Below are positions 45,106-57,470 of a stretch of 64,000 nucleotides of DNA, one piece after another (position 1 is the stretch's first letter; every line of letters starts with the position of its first letter). The position numbers and the translations under genes were made by a program. Source of the stretch: Lonicera japonica (Eukaryota; Streptophyta; Magnoliopsida; Dipsacales; Caprifoliaceae); contig CM038467.1 of NCBI GenBank assembly GCA_021464415.1, positions 46,251,715 to 46,315,714 of the forward strand, given 5' to 3'. The notes below the pieces were generated by a model that saw only the letters and a list, made by a program, of their open reading frames with translations, was not told the DNA's origin and searched no databases.

Positions 45106-46566
45106 TATTTTGGTTTATTTTTGCAAGAAAGACTGTAAAAATGGTGTTAGAAGAAATGGATGGTGTTGAAGATAGATTGGGTTTGAGGAAGATGAAGAGG
45201 GAGAAGGGATAAGAGCACGAAAAGGGGGAAGGGAGATCCGACAGGGAGAATCTCGAGGGAGCACCTTTCGGTGAAAGAAAAAGGCTGCCACATCTCGAGG
45301 AGTCTACCCCTCTAAGCGACCCGACCTATGCCTAACAAGCGTAGGTCATGTTTGTATATAATTTTTGTTTATTTTCTGGAGTTTTGGGAGGATCATCACA
45401 CGTTGAAAAAAGTTTAGGTACTAAAATGCAAAAACAACAAACTTGGAGGTACTAGAGTGAATGGACCAAAAGCCAAAAATTCAAACTTTCAAAAAAAAAT
45501 TTAAAATTTTGGAGTCCACTGCCGTAGGTCTAAGGTGATTTGCCAAAAAAAAAACAAAAAAACAAAAACAAAAAAAAATCAATATATATATATATAAACC
45601 CACTTGTCCCAAGCTCCAATGGTTTCATCTTCTACTAACCCAAGTCCAAGACGAAGCAAGGTTACCTCTCCTAACTTTGAAAAACTCCATTTTTATTTTT
45701 ATTTATTTTAAATTTTTTTTAGGTTATTGCATTATTTTAGCATAACTACTTGTGATGGCTTGAGCTTTAATTTTTCATGTTATGTTGGACTAATGCTAAC
45801 CCATTTTTCTTAGATTTTTTTTATATATCGTAGCTTTGAAATTAATCCTAGCTTCTTTTTGGGAAATAGAAAAGCAATTTTTCAAAAATTCACCCACTTT
45901 TCGTCGTCTTCAAAAGCATTGGGGACAATGCCAACTTTAAGTTGGGGGGTGAGCACTTTCAAATCTCAAAATTCTCAAGCATGCTTTCTCTCATATTAAT
46001 TTTCTCCATGCTAGGATCGATTTCACCATCTTATCAAAGTTTGAAATATGATGATCATTTTTTTTAGAATTGTCTTTGAATTGATGGTTTTTGGCATGAA
46101 ATTCTTGATTCGGATAGGTAGTTGAGTGATAATCTCCATGGCATTGCTTCATTTAGATTTTAGAGCCTTGTAATTTCCTATGAATATGCATAATGTTGTG
46201 GCTTGTTTTAGTCTTTAGTATCACATTGAATTATTTTCATCTTGTGTAGAGAGAAATAATGTTCAAATGCAATAAAAGCTCTTTTGATAAGATTCTCCTT
46301 AGAGGGGACAGATGCATGGCACTTACAAAAAAAAATTTTAAAAACTTGGATGACTTTTAAACTTAATATTTACTTTAAGCTTCACTTGACTAAATTCATA
46401 AGTCATTTTGTCTAATATTAAGGATAAGCAAAGGTTACCATATGGAAAAGGGGTGAATAGCTTCCTTTGTGCATATAAAAAAAAAGAAAAAGAAAAGAAG
46501 AAGCTGTGAATGCAAAATCACAAAGTGAGACCGCTGCCCTCCATAGAGATGCAAACCACCTTGAGT
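45106..46566 (+). other. Remaining interior and 3' UTR of the LOB-carrying retroelement
   Basis: 45106-45310 continues the homology with the Pack-CACTA element (a CTCGAGATGTG/CGCCGAAAGG-type block, inverted). From about 45600 the sequence has the look of an Athila 3' UTR: GGGGACAATGCC, then TTTAAGTTGGGGGGTGAGC (about 45922-45950), and the block near 46385-46560 shared in reverse with 2894-3085. No gag, protease or polymerase is present. The expected 3' LTR is missing, cut off by the junction with CACTA element B. Confidence 0.6.
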
Positions 46567-49500
46567 GGTGCTTGAAGGTCCCATTTGGGGCTGATACTAG
46601 AATCCCGGTATGAATTTTTGCAATTGAGCTAGGACATCAGTCGTCTCATTCAGCCTATTATTTTGAGCAGTCAATTGTTGTGCTTGACTAGCCAATTGTT
46701 CTACTTGACTAGCTACTTATTCTTTGAGAGTGGCAATAACTTTGTCCTTCTCGTGGTCCTGATAAGTGCCTCTGGTGCTGGTTGCTCGACTACCTCCAAC
46801 TGCCTTGAGCCTTGGCATATAACCATATCCCTTATGTTGACGTGATTGAGAGCCCAAGACTTGTGTCATAATCTCTAAGTCTTTCGGCTGAGCTACCTCA
46901 TCACAAGACTCAACAGATCCAACAGACTCAACTGGATGTGAAGCTCGCAAATGTGCCATTGCATCCTGGATAGAGAAAAGGAGATATATATATATACTTG
47001 AGAAAATAGAACATATCTGCCCATTGAAATAAACTACGCACAAATGAAAATATAACATATCTATCCAATTATATACTTGAGAAAATATAACAATCTTCGC
47101 ATAAGTAGACCATCGTATTCTCATTTCAAGTATCCAAGGTCTTAATAAGTTAACAACTTATAAATAGTCCAAGCAAGAGTAAACATGATATTGATGTATA
47201 CTATGCAAGGATATGCGCTTAAGAAGACACGGAGGTGGTTTAGCAAATATATACACATAATAAGGATTAGTTATGTTCTCTTTACACTAGTCACAACAGG
47301 CTATATGCACACTGGTAACCTCCATATTCATAACCAGAACAAGTAACGTAGGCATGCTGAAAGGAAAACACATGCATTAACAAAGTAAAACCTCCATATT
47401 CATAACCAGAACAAGAACATGTCCTAAATTTGCATAATTTTCACACTATATAATTCCTCAGCTTCATTCATGAGATTCAACTCGCATCAACGTTTTCAAC
47501 TTGAAGCTCTCTTTCCCGGTGATATAAACCACTCAGAGAAGCAAAATCATTGACTTAAAACAGTTTTAAAATAACATTAAAAATCAGATGAATTACTTGA
47601 AAAATCATAAGGAAAGCCTAAATTTTGGGTTTCACATGCGCACGAAATTTAAACTACTTGCGCTAGGAATTCCCCCAATTAGCTTGTTAAAGCTTAAATC
47701 CTAGTCCAAATCACAACACACATAATATAGTTCAAAAGAAAAAGGAGAGGCAATAAGTTCAAGTCAATCATAGGTGATGATCCAGGAAATTAGAGGTATC
47801 AAGGAAAGGAAGCCGCACATGTAATCGAAGACCTGGAACTTAAATTTCAATAAAATATAAACAATGGAAAGGAAAACATAATCATCAATCTAACATAATG
47901 AACTGAACTATCAAAGCTAGTGGACTGTTTTTAAACTAAGAAAACTCAGATTAACAACCTTTACCTTCTAAGATAAACTAGTCAAATGATTACTCAACAT
48001 AATAAGTACAATTGATAATTGGGTTTCGAAGGTATTTTGGAGCGCAGGAACAATCTAGATTAACAACATTTACCTACTAAGATAAACTTTCACAATCTAT
48101 TTATGTTTATCTAATTTAAGTTTAAAATTGTCTAGGCTACTTTTAATGAAGAAAAATACAAAATGCTTTTCATTGAAGAAACGTACGTGCTTCTCTATAG
48201 CGTATTCTTTCCTCCATGTATTTCCTTTACAATGAAGTTGTTGAAATGTGTCAATAACACTAGAGAGTTCACCAGTCACCGGATTAACCTTCAAATTATA
48301 AGTTAAATAAAGGTTATTTTTAATTTAAATAATGATTAATTAATAAAATAATTCTAGAGTCTTACACCATCGTAGACATGAGCCATTATAGTCTTCGAAC
48401 CTTGTCCCCCCTCAAGTGGCCTTTGTTTTCGATTATGCGAGTTTTGCACCAAAATTGCCTGTAATTAAAGAAAAAAGAGAAATTTTAGTCAAAAAAGTGA
48501 AAGAGACATAAATTCCAAGTGAACTTTGAGCCGCCTTTTACATTGTGAGTGGAGTGATAAGGGAGTAACGCAACCAAATCAGGAATGTAATTGAAGTTAG
48601 AACTTAATGACACATCAACCAATTCTTGCTAAAATTCAATAAGAACAATCCTTAAAAGACAGCTTATATATAACATATTTTTCTCAAAAAGAATATCTTC
48701 AAAAAAATAGCAAACAACAGTTTATATGGACTACTTCATGGCAGCAAGTTCGCAGCAATAATAACATATTCAATCAGCAGCAGATTCAGCCACAACAATA
48801 AATTCACAATAGATTTTACGCAACAATAACCCACAGATTAGATTTAATTTTTTTTCAAACTTTTTGCAGCAGTAATTAACAGTATAGAAACAATTTTAAT
48901 GGCAATAGAAACAATCAGCAATATCAGCAGATTAACATAGCAAGAACAGATTTAACATAGTCGTAATAATAGCTACAGAAGCAAGAGCACAAACTGATCA
49001 AGACCTAGTTATAAATCTATACATTAGGCTTTTGGATTTTTGGCCTAACATATTAGTGGGTTCGTGAAAACCAAAACATAACATCCTAGATCTTCAAAGA
49101 AATTAATAGTGTGTAGGAGAAATAGAGAGATTGTAAACTTTTGATTGTGTTTTCATGTGAAACATAGTGTTGAAGTTTGTACTATGTTCTGAGAGTTTTT
49201 CAAAAGAATAGATTATAGAGTTTCACTCAAGATTTGAAGGATTTATTGTGGTTTTATTCGGATCTGTTTTGTTGTGTATTTGGCGAGATTTTTGGATCTG
49301 TTTTGTGCATTTTCGAAGCTATTGTGAGGACTATTTTTTGCTGGTCCTTGGACACTACATAAAACGGTCCTAATCTCCAATAATTGAAAGACGAATCAGA
49401 ATTCGCATTCGGGTTTGGGCGAGGCTTTCTTCCATCATGTTCTTGCTACCAGACGAAATCCTAACCCTATAATTCGACCATGTTGTCCAAGCAAGGTACG

Positions 49501-50637
49501 GTGTTTTAATTTAAGCATCTAGAATCTTATTCATGAATCCAAACCCCCTAATTCCATAGTTAACTTTTCGATTTTTTCACCAACCCAAAAATTACCACTT
49601 TCACAGGTGGAAAAGCAAAACGTTTGAAGCAGCCAAAGGCTGATAAGAAAGAATACGACGAGGTATCTAATTGTTATCTTGTCTCCCCTTTGTAAACTTA
49701 GTTTTGTATTTATCGAATTGTCCATGAATTCACTTGTTTGTCGAACGTAATAGTTAATTGTATGATCTATTCGAAGAACTTATGTGTTTTGTGTTTTGGA
49801 CAGTAGACTATCCATGTTTCACTTTTTTTTTATATATACAACAAAATTAATTAATTACACAGGAAGGGTGAGTCTGAAAGAATCAAAATAGTACAAAGAG
49901 TGTAGAAAATAATAATATTTTTACCTTGGATAGATCGGAGGAGGACTGGAGTGCAGAAGACAAAGGTGAGGCCCTTGAGGCTTCGATGGAAGAAAAGAAA
50001 AATTTATTGAGGAACAAAATCACAATCACAGAGATGCATATATTGTTTTCTAAATTTAGATCTGTAACAGAAAACGAATTGAAGAATGAAGATTTAGGGA
50101 TCAATGGAATTGGGGGATTTGTATTGTTGAGGAGATAATTTAGGGGTTTCGAGTAGAAAAGCGAGGGAGATAGGCATCAATGAAGAGAGAGATGGAGATG
50201 GGCATCTACGATAGAGAGAGAGGGAGATGGGCGTCGATGTGAGAGAGAGAAGGGTTTACACTCTTAACCTTTTTTTTTACAAAATAATTATTTCTTCGAA
50301 AAAAAGAAAGGCGCGGAGGTAGGTGCCATTTTTTTACTCTATAATGACGCGTTGTGATAAACGTGCCGGCAAAACTTTGTATGACTTTTAACGATGCGTT
50401 TCAACGTGCCGGTAAAAGTACATGGAATGTTGGGCACCATTTTTAAGCTTTATAATGATGCGTTGAGATAAACACGCCGACAAAAGTATATATGACTTTT
50501 AACCAGTAAAAGTACGCGGAATGGTTTCACGACACCGTGGCTATATCGACGTGTGTGGTTATAACGCGCCAGTATAGATAATTTTTTCTGATGCATTTAA
50601 CTTAACGCGCCGGCAAAAGATTATGTTTCTTGTAGTG
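46566..50637 (-). mobile_element. CACTA element B, left end lost
   Basis: The right end at 50637 reads, reversed, CACTACAAGAAACATAATC, identical in style to element A, with GACGCGTT and CGTGCCGGCAAAA subterminal motifs at 50330-50620. The left end and about 700 bp of subterminal sequence are absent; the element starts abruptly inside its last transposase exon, next to retroelement sequence. The right flank is AAT (50638-50640). Because the left end is missing no target copy can be confirmed. It holds at least three exons of a transposase-related gene. Nothing else is recognised in 48470-50330; a plus-strand frame at 49926-50138 lacks motifs. Confidence 0.75.
46570..48458 (-). pseudogene. Transposase_24-like gene, three exons (CACTA B)
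   Basis: Three exon-like segments are read down the minus strand. The first is 48366-48458, after TTACAG and before GTAAG: NSHNRKQRPLEGGQGSKTIM. The second is 48187-48288, bounded by an AG acceptor and a GTACGT donor: VNPVTGELSSVIDTFQQLH. The third is 46570-46965, after ATCCAG: MAHLRAS ... HKGYGYMPRLKAVG and a Gln-rich coiled coil. The first two are multiples of three (93 and 102 nt). The RKxRPLxGGSK-like and PV.GE..xVIDTFxxLH patterns fit the Ptta/En/Spm Transposase_24 family (from memory). Stops in the last exon (near 46712 and 46595) inactivate it. Confidence 0.6.
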
Positions 50638-50682
50638 AATAATCATGCAAATCAATAACCCAAATTTTATCAACTATGTAAA

Positions 50683-51100
50683 TTATTTTTTATTTATGAT
50701 GGAACTTTTAAAATAGACGCTTGTTGCCTTAAATTCTTTTATAAAATATAAGTTACAATTCACTTCCTCATAGGGTAACTTCATGAGATCCTCACAGGGG
50801 GAGGGAGATGAAACCCAATCTTGAAACAAGGAGAAATCAACAGTGTTAGATGCTAACCAATGTGCACCTCCGTTACCCAATATCTAACAAATCTAAATGA
50901 GAAGTTGGAAACTCTCAACAAAAGTCTAATATCCTCAATAATTGTGCCACATTCCGAAGGGGTTCATCATGCCCACAACAAAGGCTGATCACTTGCAAAT
51001 TATCATTTTCAACCTCTAAAACATGTTGTGAATGGGTTACCATAACACTTTCATGGTGTCATTGTGAGGGGGTGTTCTAGAAAGTTTGTGAAATTCAATG
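50683..51100 (-). pseudogene. RNase H-like (RVT_3) relic
   Basis: Minus-strand codons give VENDNLQVISL, then NFSFRFVRYW, and after a one-base shift GNGGAHWLASNTVDFSLFQDW. This is the C-terminal half of the plant RNase H-like family found at the end of LINEs and as stand-alone genes, with the usual S-N-x-x-AHxLA block. The catalytic first strand is not seen. It abuts the right end of CACTA element B. Source, LINE or stand-alone gene, is undecided. Confidence 0.6.
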
Positions 51101-52040
51101 ATAGTGGTCAGGGCTTGTGAAATAACATTTACTTTAGTAGTTAACTGTCATGGAAAATTGTTTCTACCAAAAATAGTGGTGCCGTTAAGAAGCACCCGCA
51201 AACCTTCTTTCATAACTCTCATTTACCTGTCTTGGAATGAATTTACTTAAATTTATTTCTTATTATTGTAATAAAATTGAACCTCTTGGATATGAATTAC
51301 ATGAAGTACAAACAATAAAATGTATTAGCAATAGAAAACCACAACAACATTATAACATACTAAACTAGATTAAGATATATCGTCAATAATAACCTAAATA
51401 ACAACAAGTTTTATACCTTTTTATGAAACTATCTATTACATTAATCCATACAAAATGAAAGGCATAAGAACTTTATACTCTCTTCAATTGTTATTTTGGC
51501 GAACGCTATTGATTTCATTCTTCATCTTTGACCAATATATGTTATTATGACTCGAAAATCCTTAAAATGCAAAAAATTAAAAACCAACACACTACAATAA
51601 TTGCTTTACTAACATACGTCAATCCAATTTTATGTGTGTTTCATGCAATTGTATTTTCATTTGCATCATAAAGTGCAAATAACAAATCAAAGTATCAAAC
51701 ACTATCACTTTTGGTACGAAAATTTTAGTGAAAACGACAAATTAAACCCTAAAATTTGAGTGTAAATTCAGCTTCACCGCTAATGTTTAAAAAAATGCAA
51801 TGTCTTTCTTGAAGTGCAACAATAGTTTAATTGAGACCTTCGTCCTAATTCCGTCCAAATAACTTGACAGAATGCTGAGTTGGACTTTATGTGGCAAAGT
51901 CACACCCAAGCTAATTGCTTATTCCCACCCAATACATTTTACGTGACCTTCACATGAGAATCCAAGCTATATGAGTGTAATTTAGCTTCATGGACATTAG
52001 AAAAAAATAGAGCATACAACATTTCGTCGGAAGAAAGAAA
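51101..52040. other. AT-rich stretch without a gene
   Basis: Nothing recognised beyond AT-rich sequence and scattered stop codons in all frames. Confidence 0.5.
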
Positions 52041-52324
52041 ATGGAGGCCGATGGTCGATTGTGCTATTGTGGGAATCCCACTATTCTTCGCACTTTGTGG
52101 ACTAATTTAAATCTTGGAAGGTGATTCAAAGGTTGCAAACTATTTGGGGTAATAACTTCAATCTTTGGTATTCTCTTTTTTGCCTCCTATTGATCCATAT
52201 TGAACTATAATTCTTATTTTATTGTATAAATTTATAGACTGATGGAGGTTGTGGATTTTTCTCATGGTTTGACCCTCCTATTTGTGCTCGAGGAAGACAA
52301 ATAATCCCATGGTTACTGAGCTAG
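52041..52324 (+). pseudogene. GRF zinc-finger gene relic with intron
   Basis: Exon 1 (52041-52148) encodes MEADGRLCYCGNPTILRTLW followed by a TGA and FKGCKLFG. An intron (GTAATAAC ... TTTATAG, 52149-52237) separates exon 2 (52238-52324), which encodes CGFFSWFDPPICARGRQIIP. Together these are the CxCG, TxxNxGRxFxxC and CGFFxWxD blocks of the GRF zinc finger (known to bind single-stranded nucleic acid in animal and plant proteins). The in-frame TGA lies where the family has Arg or Trp. After exon 2, a one-base shift separates the LDELENLVQ coiled-coil start. Such small genes are often multi-copy in plants. Confidence 0.7.
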
Positions 52325-53243
52325 ACGAGTTGGAGAACCTTGTACAATAATGTAAAAGAAAAGAGAAATAGCTTTGGATTTTTGATGAGAGTGCATAAAA
52401 TTATACTATTATCCATTGTTATTATTATTTTATTCGTATTTGGTGTCTAAATATACTCAATATTCTTATATTTTGATTTAGGACACAAGCAAAGATGTCG
52501 AGTGCAAAAGGATTTTAATTCAACAATTTGGATTGCTTCAGCATTGATTTAGAAATTTAGATTCGAAGTTACAATGTCGACATCATGACCAGTAAATAGG
52601 GGAGTTGAAATTTGAAGCAGATTTATATAAAAATTAAAGAGGAGCCAAAGTGTAACTTAATGCAGCAAATGTGAATTTATTTGCTAGTAATTATTCCAAG
52701 TGGTGTGTGCTACGGCCAATTAGCGGAAATGAGGTTAATTAACAATTAAATTAAATGGGCCACTCAAATTACTAGAGTTGCTGGTCCAATACAAAAATAT
52801 AGGAAATTGAATTAGGTCTTTTCCTCGTGAAAAGCCCAACTGAGGACAAAAGGCTAGCACAATTCCAAGTTTTAATTGGGAAAAATTACGGAGATCGAAA
52901 GCAAGGCGGTGGAGTGGAATTTAACATATATTAGAATTATTAAAAGAGCTTATTTGTATATTTATTTATAGGAGGTTGTGGAACAAAAAGGGAGAAGGCA
53001 TGTCGAGATTGAAGCAAACAAGAGACATTATTTTATTCCTCTCTTTCCTTATTTTCACATTGCTGTTTCCCCATGGCCATGCTTGGCTAATTTCTTAGTT
53101 CGTTGAAGTAGACAGAAACCTCGGTTATTATCGCCTGTGAGATCTAATTTATTCTTATCGTTAAATTTATTTCTTTGAGTATCAATTGTTCTTCTATGCA
53201 TATTTATTGATAATTGTGTTGATTAATTGTCTAGGAGGCTTAC
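52325..53243. other. Spacer with a 32-residue signal-peptide-like ORF
   Basis: A small plus-strand ORF at 53000-53098 encodes MSRLKQTRDIILFLSFLIF followed by TLLFPHGHAW and a stop. It has a basic start, a 14-residue hydrophobic core and a polar tail, the profile of a secretory signal, but no mature protein follows. It may be chance or the first exon of a lost gene. Nothing else is recognised here. Confidence 0.3.
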
Positions 53244-54012
53244 TGTGAACACCTCATTTTACGACCCTCGCAAGAAACCCAATCTCTAAAGAAATGAACA
53301 TGCACGCATGCACGAGAATTCCTAGATGCATACATACTATCTACATGTGATACAGGTAAAAGAAAGAAGCCAAAAGGACATCTGGATGAGAAGTTACAAG
53401 AACTACAAGAAACTGCCAAAACCGAAAACCGTCAAAACTCTTGAAAACTTTCGAAAAGAGAGTTACCCATTTATGATCATCCTCAAACTTTAAGAGTTGT
53501 TAAACATTGCCACAGGAAGAAATATACTCAAAAATCAGCTAAATCCGACGGCCGGATCTCGAAGAATTCAGAAAACATAGAGTTTACTTCGGGTAATCGA
53601 AAGACGACTTTTCGAAGTCCAAATGATCTTAAATTTGGTTAGTAAACAGGGTATATAATGGGGAACAACATACTAAAAAATCAAATGAATCTGATAAGAT
53701 GTTTGACGAGAATTAAAGAAGCCAACCACAGACACACACCCTAAGGGTGTGTCCACACGACACACACAGTTCATCCCTAAAGATCCAAAGTACACAGGTC
53801 CTTTAGCCTCCTTGCTGAATTATGTGAAGAAGCTTAAGAGCCTCACTAAGAATCTTCATTCTCTCTAAATCCTGTCAAATGGGTAACAACGTCTATCTCC
53901 TTATACGGTATTAGAGGTGTAAGTTCGATGTCTCATGAGTAGTCGTATTTTGGAGTTCTTAATAGATGATCCTAGAATATGCAGCTTCTGATTATTGATA
54001 CAAATCTGGTAT
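53244..54012 (+). repeat. LTR-like repeat E, copy 1
   Basis: Begins TGTGAACACCTCATTTTACG and shares, in order, a GACCC/CAATCTC segment, CATGCACGAG, AGAAGCCAAAAGGA-like and AACCGTCAAAACTC segments with copy 2 starting at 54013. The downstream half diverges, and the copy ends where copy 2 begins. The TG start and family character suggest an LTR, but no internal region, primer site or TSD was found. A short CACACACCCTAAGGGTGTGT inverted repeat lies near 53730-53755. Confidence 0.55.
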
Positions 54013-56679
54013 TGTGAACACCTCATTTTGTGACCCTAACAAAAATCCTGATCTCCAAAGAAATGAACACGCATGCATGCATGAGCATTCCTAGATGAAC
54101 ACATACTTTGTACATGTGGTAAAGGTAGAAGGAAGCCGAAAGGACCCCGGATGAAAAGTTACGAGAATTACCAAAAACTGTCGAAACCGAAAACCGTCAA
54201 AACTCCTGAAAACTTGCGAAAGGATATTTTCTCGTTTCTAATCATCCTCAAACTTTGGGGGTTGTTAAACATTACAATAAGGAATAGCATATTGGAAAAT
54301 CAGCTCGATTCGACGGTCGGATTTTTGAAACTTAAGAAAACCTGGAGTTCGTTTCGGGTAATCAAATGGAGGCCTTTCGAAGTCAAAATGAGTTCCAATT
54401 TGGTTAGTATATAGGACTTGTTGTGGGGGAGAACATATTCAAAGTTCAGATTTGGCGGACATGGGATCATCAAGAATTAATTAGTTTATCTTGCAATTTT
54501 AGTTAAAATATCCTTCGTAGCAATTACAGTAAATGGAGGCCTTCCCGATTTTTGATCGAACTCAAATTTGGGTACAAACTAGAAAACATTTGGAGGGAAA
54601 ACATATCCAAAATTTAGAAAAATACAATGGCTAGAAGTTCAATTGTCGAGGTTGTTGAACGCAAGTATGTTTCCTGCGCGGGAAAAACTCTTTGTAGAAA
54701 TTTGAGGAGACCGAGTCCTTCCCGAACTCCGATCATCTTAAATGTTTTACAGGGTCTATAAGCACTACACCAAAAACAGCTATTTGTGACTGCTTTTGGC
54801 AGTCATAAAGGCCAAAAACAGTCACAAAGAGCAGTCACAAAAATGCCAGTCACAAAAAAAATTGTGACTGCCAAAAACAGTCACATAACAGTCATGAGCG
54901 ACTAAACGTATGACTTTCCAAGGCAACTATTACAGGCAGTCACAAAGCTCTTTTGTGACTGTTTATAACAGTCATGAAAATAATATTTTGTGACTGTTTT
55001 AAAGAGTCACAATTTTTAACATTATGACTATTATAGACAGTCGTAAGAAACAGTCATAAGGATCAGTTATATATATGTAACTGTGTTTATCAGTCATAAA
55101 TACAGTCATAATTTTTAAGATATATGACTGTTCCTAGCAGTCATAAAGCCAGTCATAAATTTTACAGTGTATGACTATGTTTGTGACTGTTTTTGGCAGT
55201 CACAAACATGGAATACTTTTAAAAAAAATAATTTCAAAAATAAAAATCCCAATTTTTTTAACCTGCAGTCCAATCCATATAAGCAATAGATTTTATACAT
55301 ATACAAGCACTTCTTTGAATCTTTGCAGCTTCTCCTTATGACCTTATCAAGAATCGTTTTGTCCGATATTGAACCCAACATTTCTAAAAAATCAACACAA
55401 AAATATTATTATAAATTGACATAAAAAATCAACGCAAAAATATTTTCAATGTGTTCCATTTCAACCATCCACAGAGACCTTTTCTGCTAGGTTATGAACT
55501 TGAAAATCTGTAAAACAGAGGGTCAAAAGAACAAAATCTCATAATAGCAAGAACAATTCAAAGATTGGCAAGTAAGGCCACACTGTGTAATCACTTTAGG
55601 GAAAAAGTAAAGCAAATATTAAAAGCATGTATATATGTACTTACACGTATGTATACATACACATCGAGGCTTAAAGCCAATAAATCAACGAAAATTAACA
55701 ATCAAAAATGCTCGAGGGCGAAGAAACTCATCGCATGTCAAAATTCATATTATCATTAACAATAATAAATCGAAGCAAAATACCTTATAAATCCTGATCA
55801 TCCAACAGCAGAAGAGCAAATATTCAAATACCAAAGGATTCAGGCTCGGAGGCTTAGCGGAAAGTGATAGTGCGAACCGACTCTGAAGAAGACAAAACTT
55901 CAAGAAACAGCTTTTTATGTACCTACAAGCATGTATATATGTGCTTAACCAACAAAAATGTTAGATTCGGAAAAATTCATCACGTTTCAAAGTTTTATAT
56001 CATCGATAACAAATCGAAATACGCAATACCTTATTATAAATCCGGAAATGCTTCGACCGAACCCAAGAGACTGCCGAAAATGCATCAGACCACATCACAG
56101 AAAAGAGTCATATGAAATAATGCACCACAAAACACAATTAAAAATAAAGCTCTACAATAATAACACACACACAAAAAAGGAGGGCCCGTGGGAGACAAAG
56201 GGAAATGGGCGAGACCCTTTTTTTTTTCTTGCTTTTTTGCTTTTTTGGCTTCCATCATTGTCTACCCTCTTCCACCTCCCACTAACAAACATCAATCAAA
56301 AACTATCATTAGCAAATTGACACCTTCAAATAAAGAAACTTTAATTCATTCCCTCGCGACACCTTCAAATAAAGACTTAACAAATTGAACACATGTTTTC
56401 AAAAACTAACATAATAGATATATTCCAACCATTTCAAAATTATCTTAATTTTAAAATATTATTCTACTTTATTAACATCAAACATATTAAAATATTAACT
56501 AAAAAAATTAAAGCATAAAATATTTAATTACTTTTAGAATAATATAATTTTTCATTAGCACCTTTAATTTTATATAATTAAATTCATTATATTCTTTTTG
56601 TTTCTAATTAAAAGTACCTATCATCTGAAATTTTTTAAAATATCAAAAACTGATTTAGTAGTTAACATACGACAGTGGA

Positions 56680-56800
56680 CTCCTCGAGATGTGCGACACT
56701 TTTTTTTTCGCCGAAAGATGCGACCTCTTGTCTCCTCGAGATGCCACCCTTTTTCTTTCGCCGAAAGGTGCGACCTCTTGTCGGATCTCCCTTCCCCTTT
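56680..56800 (+). repeat. Duplicated CTCCTCGAGATG...CGCCGAAAG segment upstream of LOB
   Basis: Two copies of a roughly 60-65 bp unit (56680-56735 and 56736-56800) each contain CTCCTCGAGATG, TTTCGCCGAAAG and TGCGACCTCTTGTC. A related single or double block is found, inverted, at 45240-45310 by the other LOB copy. TTTCGCCGAAA is itself a palindrome. The segment lies about 140-250 bp before the LOB start and may be upstream gene sequence carried along. Confidence 0.5.
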
Positions 56801-56936
56801 TCGTGCTATTATCCATTCTCCCTCTTCATCTTCCTCCCTCTTCATCTTTCCTCAAAACTCAATCTCTTTTTTTTTTAATACCATCATTCTTCCAACGCCA
56901 TTTTTATAATTTTTCTTACAAAAATAACCCGATATC

Positions 56937-57470
56937 ATGTCGAACACTCACCGTTTTACAGGTCATCCATGTGTGGCTTGTGCTTATAGCCATAAGAGAT
57001 GTCCTCTTTCTTGTGAAAATGCAAAAAATTTTCCAAATGTGATTGATCGTCAGGATTATCACACGATTTTTACTGTTTTCGGGGTGAGGAACGTTGCATC
57101 CTTTTTGCAAGAAATCCCAGAAGATCAAATTTTTGATGCTTTTAGTTCGTATCTCCTTGAAGCCACGGCGAGGATTGAGAATCCCGTTAGAGGCTGTACT
57201 ACTCTCCTTGCTTCTTTTGAACAGAAGGTGGAAGAGTTACAAGCACGGGTGACAGCATTAGACGCCGTTTACCATGCAGCCTCGGACAGTTTTTTATCGC
57301 AATCTTCACAAGAAGATTTTATTGCGAGTTTTGTTGAAACAACGGCCCCTCAATGGACAACTTTAGAGGAAGTTAGCCATGATTTTTTTGAGTATTCTTC
57401 TTCTGATTTAAGTAGTATTTTGAATTTTGGTGCTAACGATCTTCAGATTCTTCAACCTTTTTTTGAATGA
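56937..57470 (+). CDS. LOB-domain protein copy inside Pack-CACTA
   Basis: A 177-residue open frame starting MSNTHRFTGHPCVACAYSH. The CX2CX6CX3C block is CVACAYSHKRCPLSC (residues 12-26). A GAS-like block (FTVFGVRNVASFLQEIP) follows at about 44-60, then NPVRGCTTLLASFEQKVEEL, equivalent to the coiled coil, and an acidic/Ser-rich tail (FFEYSSSDLSSILNFG). LBD proteins are plant transcription factors acting in the nucleus (known). The GAS block lacks the usual GASN, and the total length is short for the family. Compared with the relic at 44284-45105 it has lost about 290 bp between the coiled coil and tail, keeping the frame. It may be expressed or may be a passive passenger; the sequence does not decide. 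Confidence 0.75.
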   Translation: MSNTHRFTGHPCVACAYSHKRCPLSCENAKNFPNVIDRQDYHTIFTVFGVRNVASFLQEIPEDQIFDAFSSYLLEATARIENPVRGCTTLLASFEQKVEELQARVTALDAVYHAASDSFLSQSSQEDFIASFVETTAPQWTTLEEVSHDFFEYSSSDLSSILNFGANDLQILQPFFE

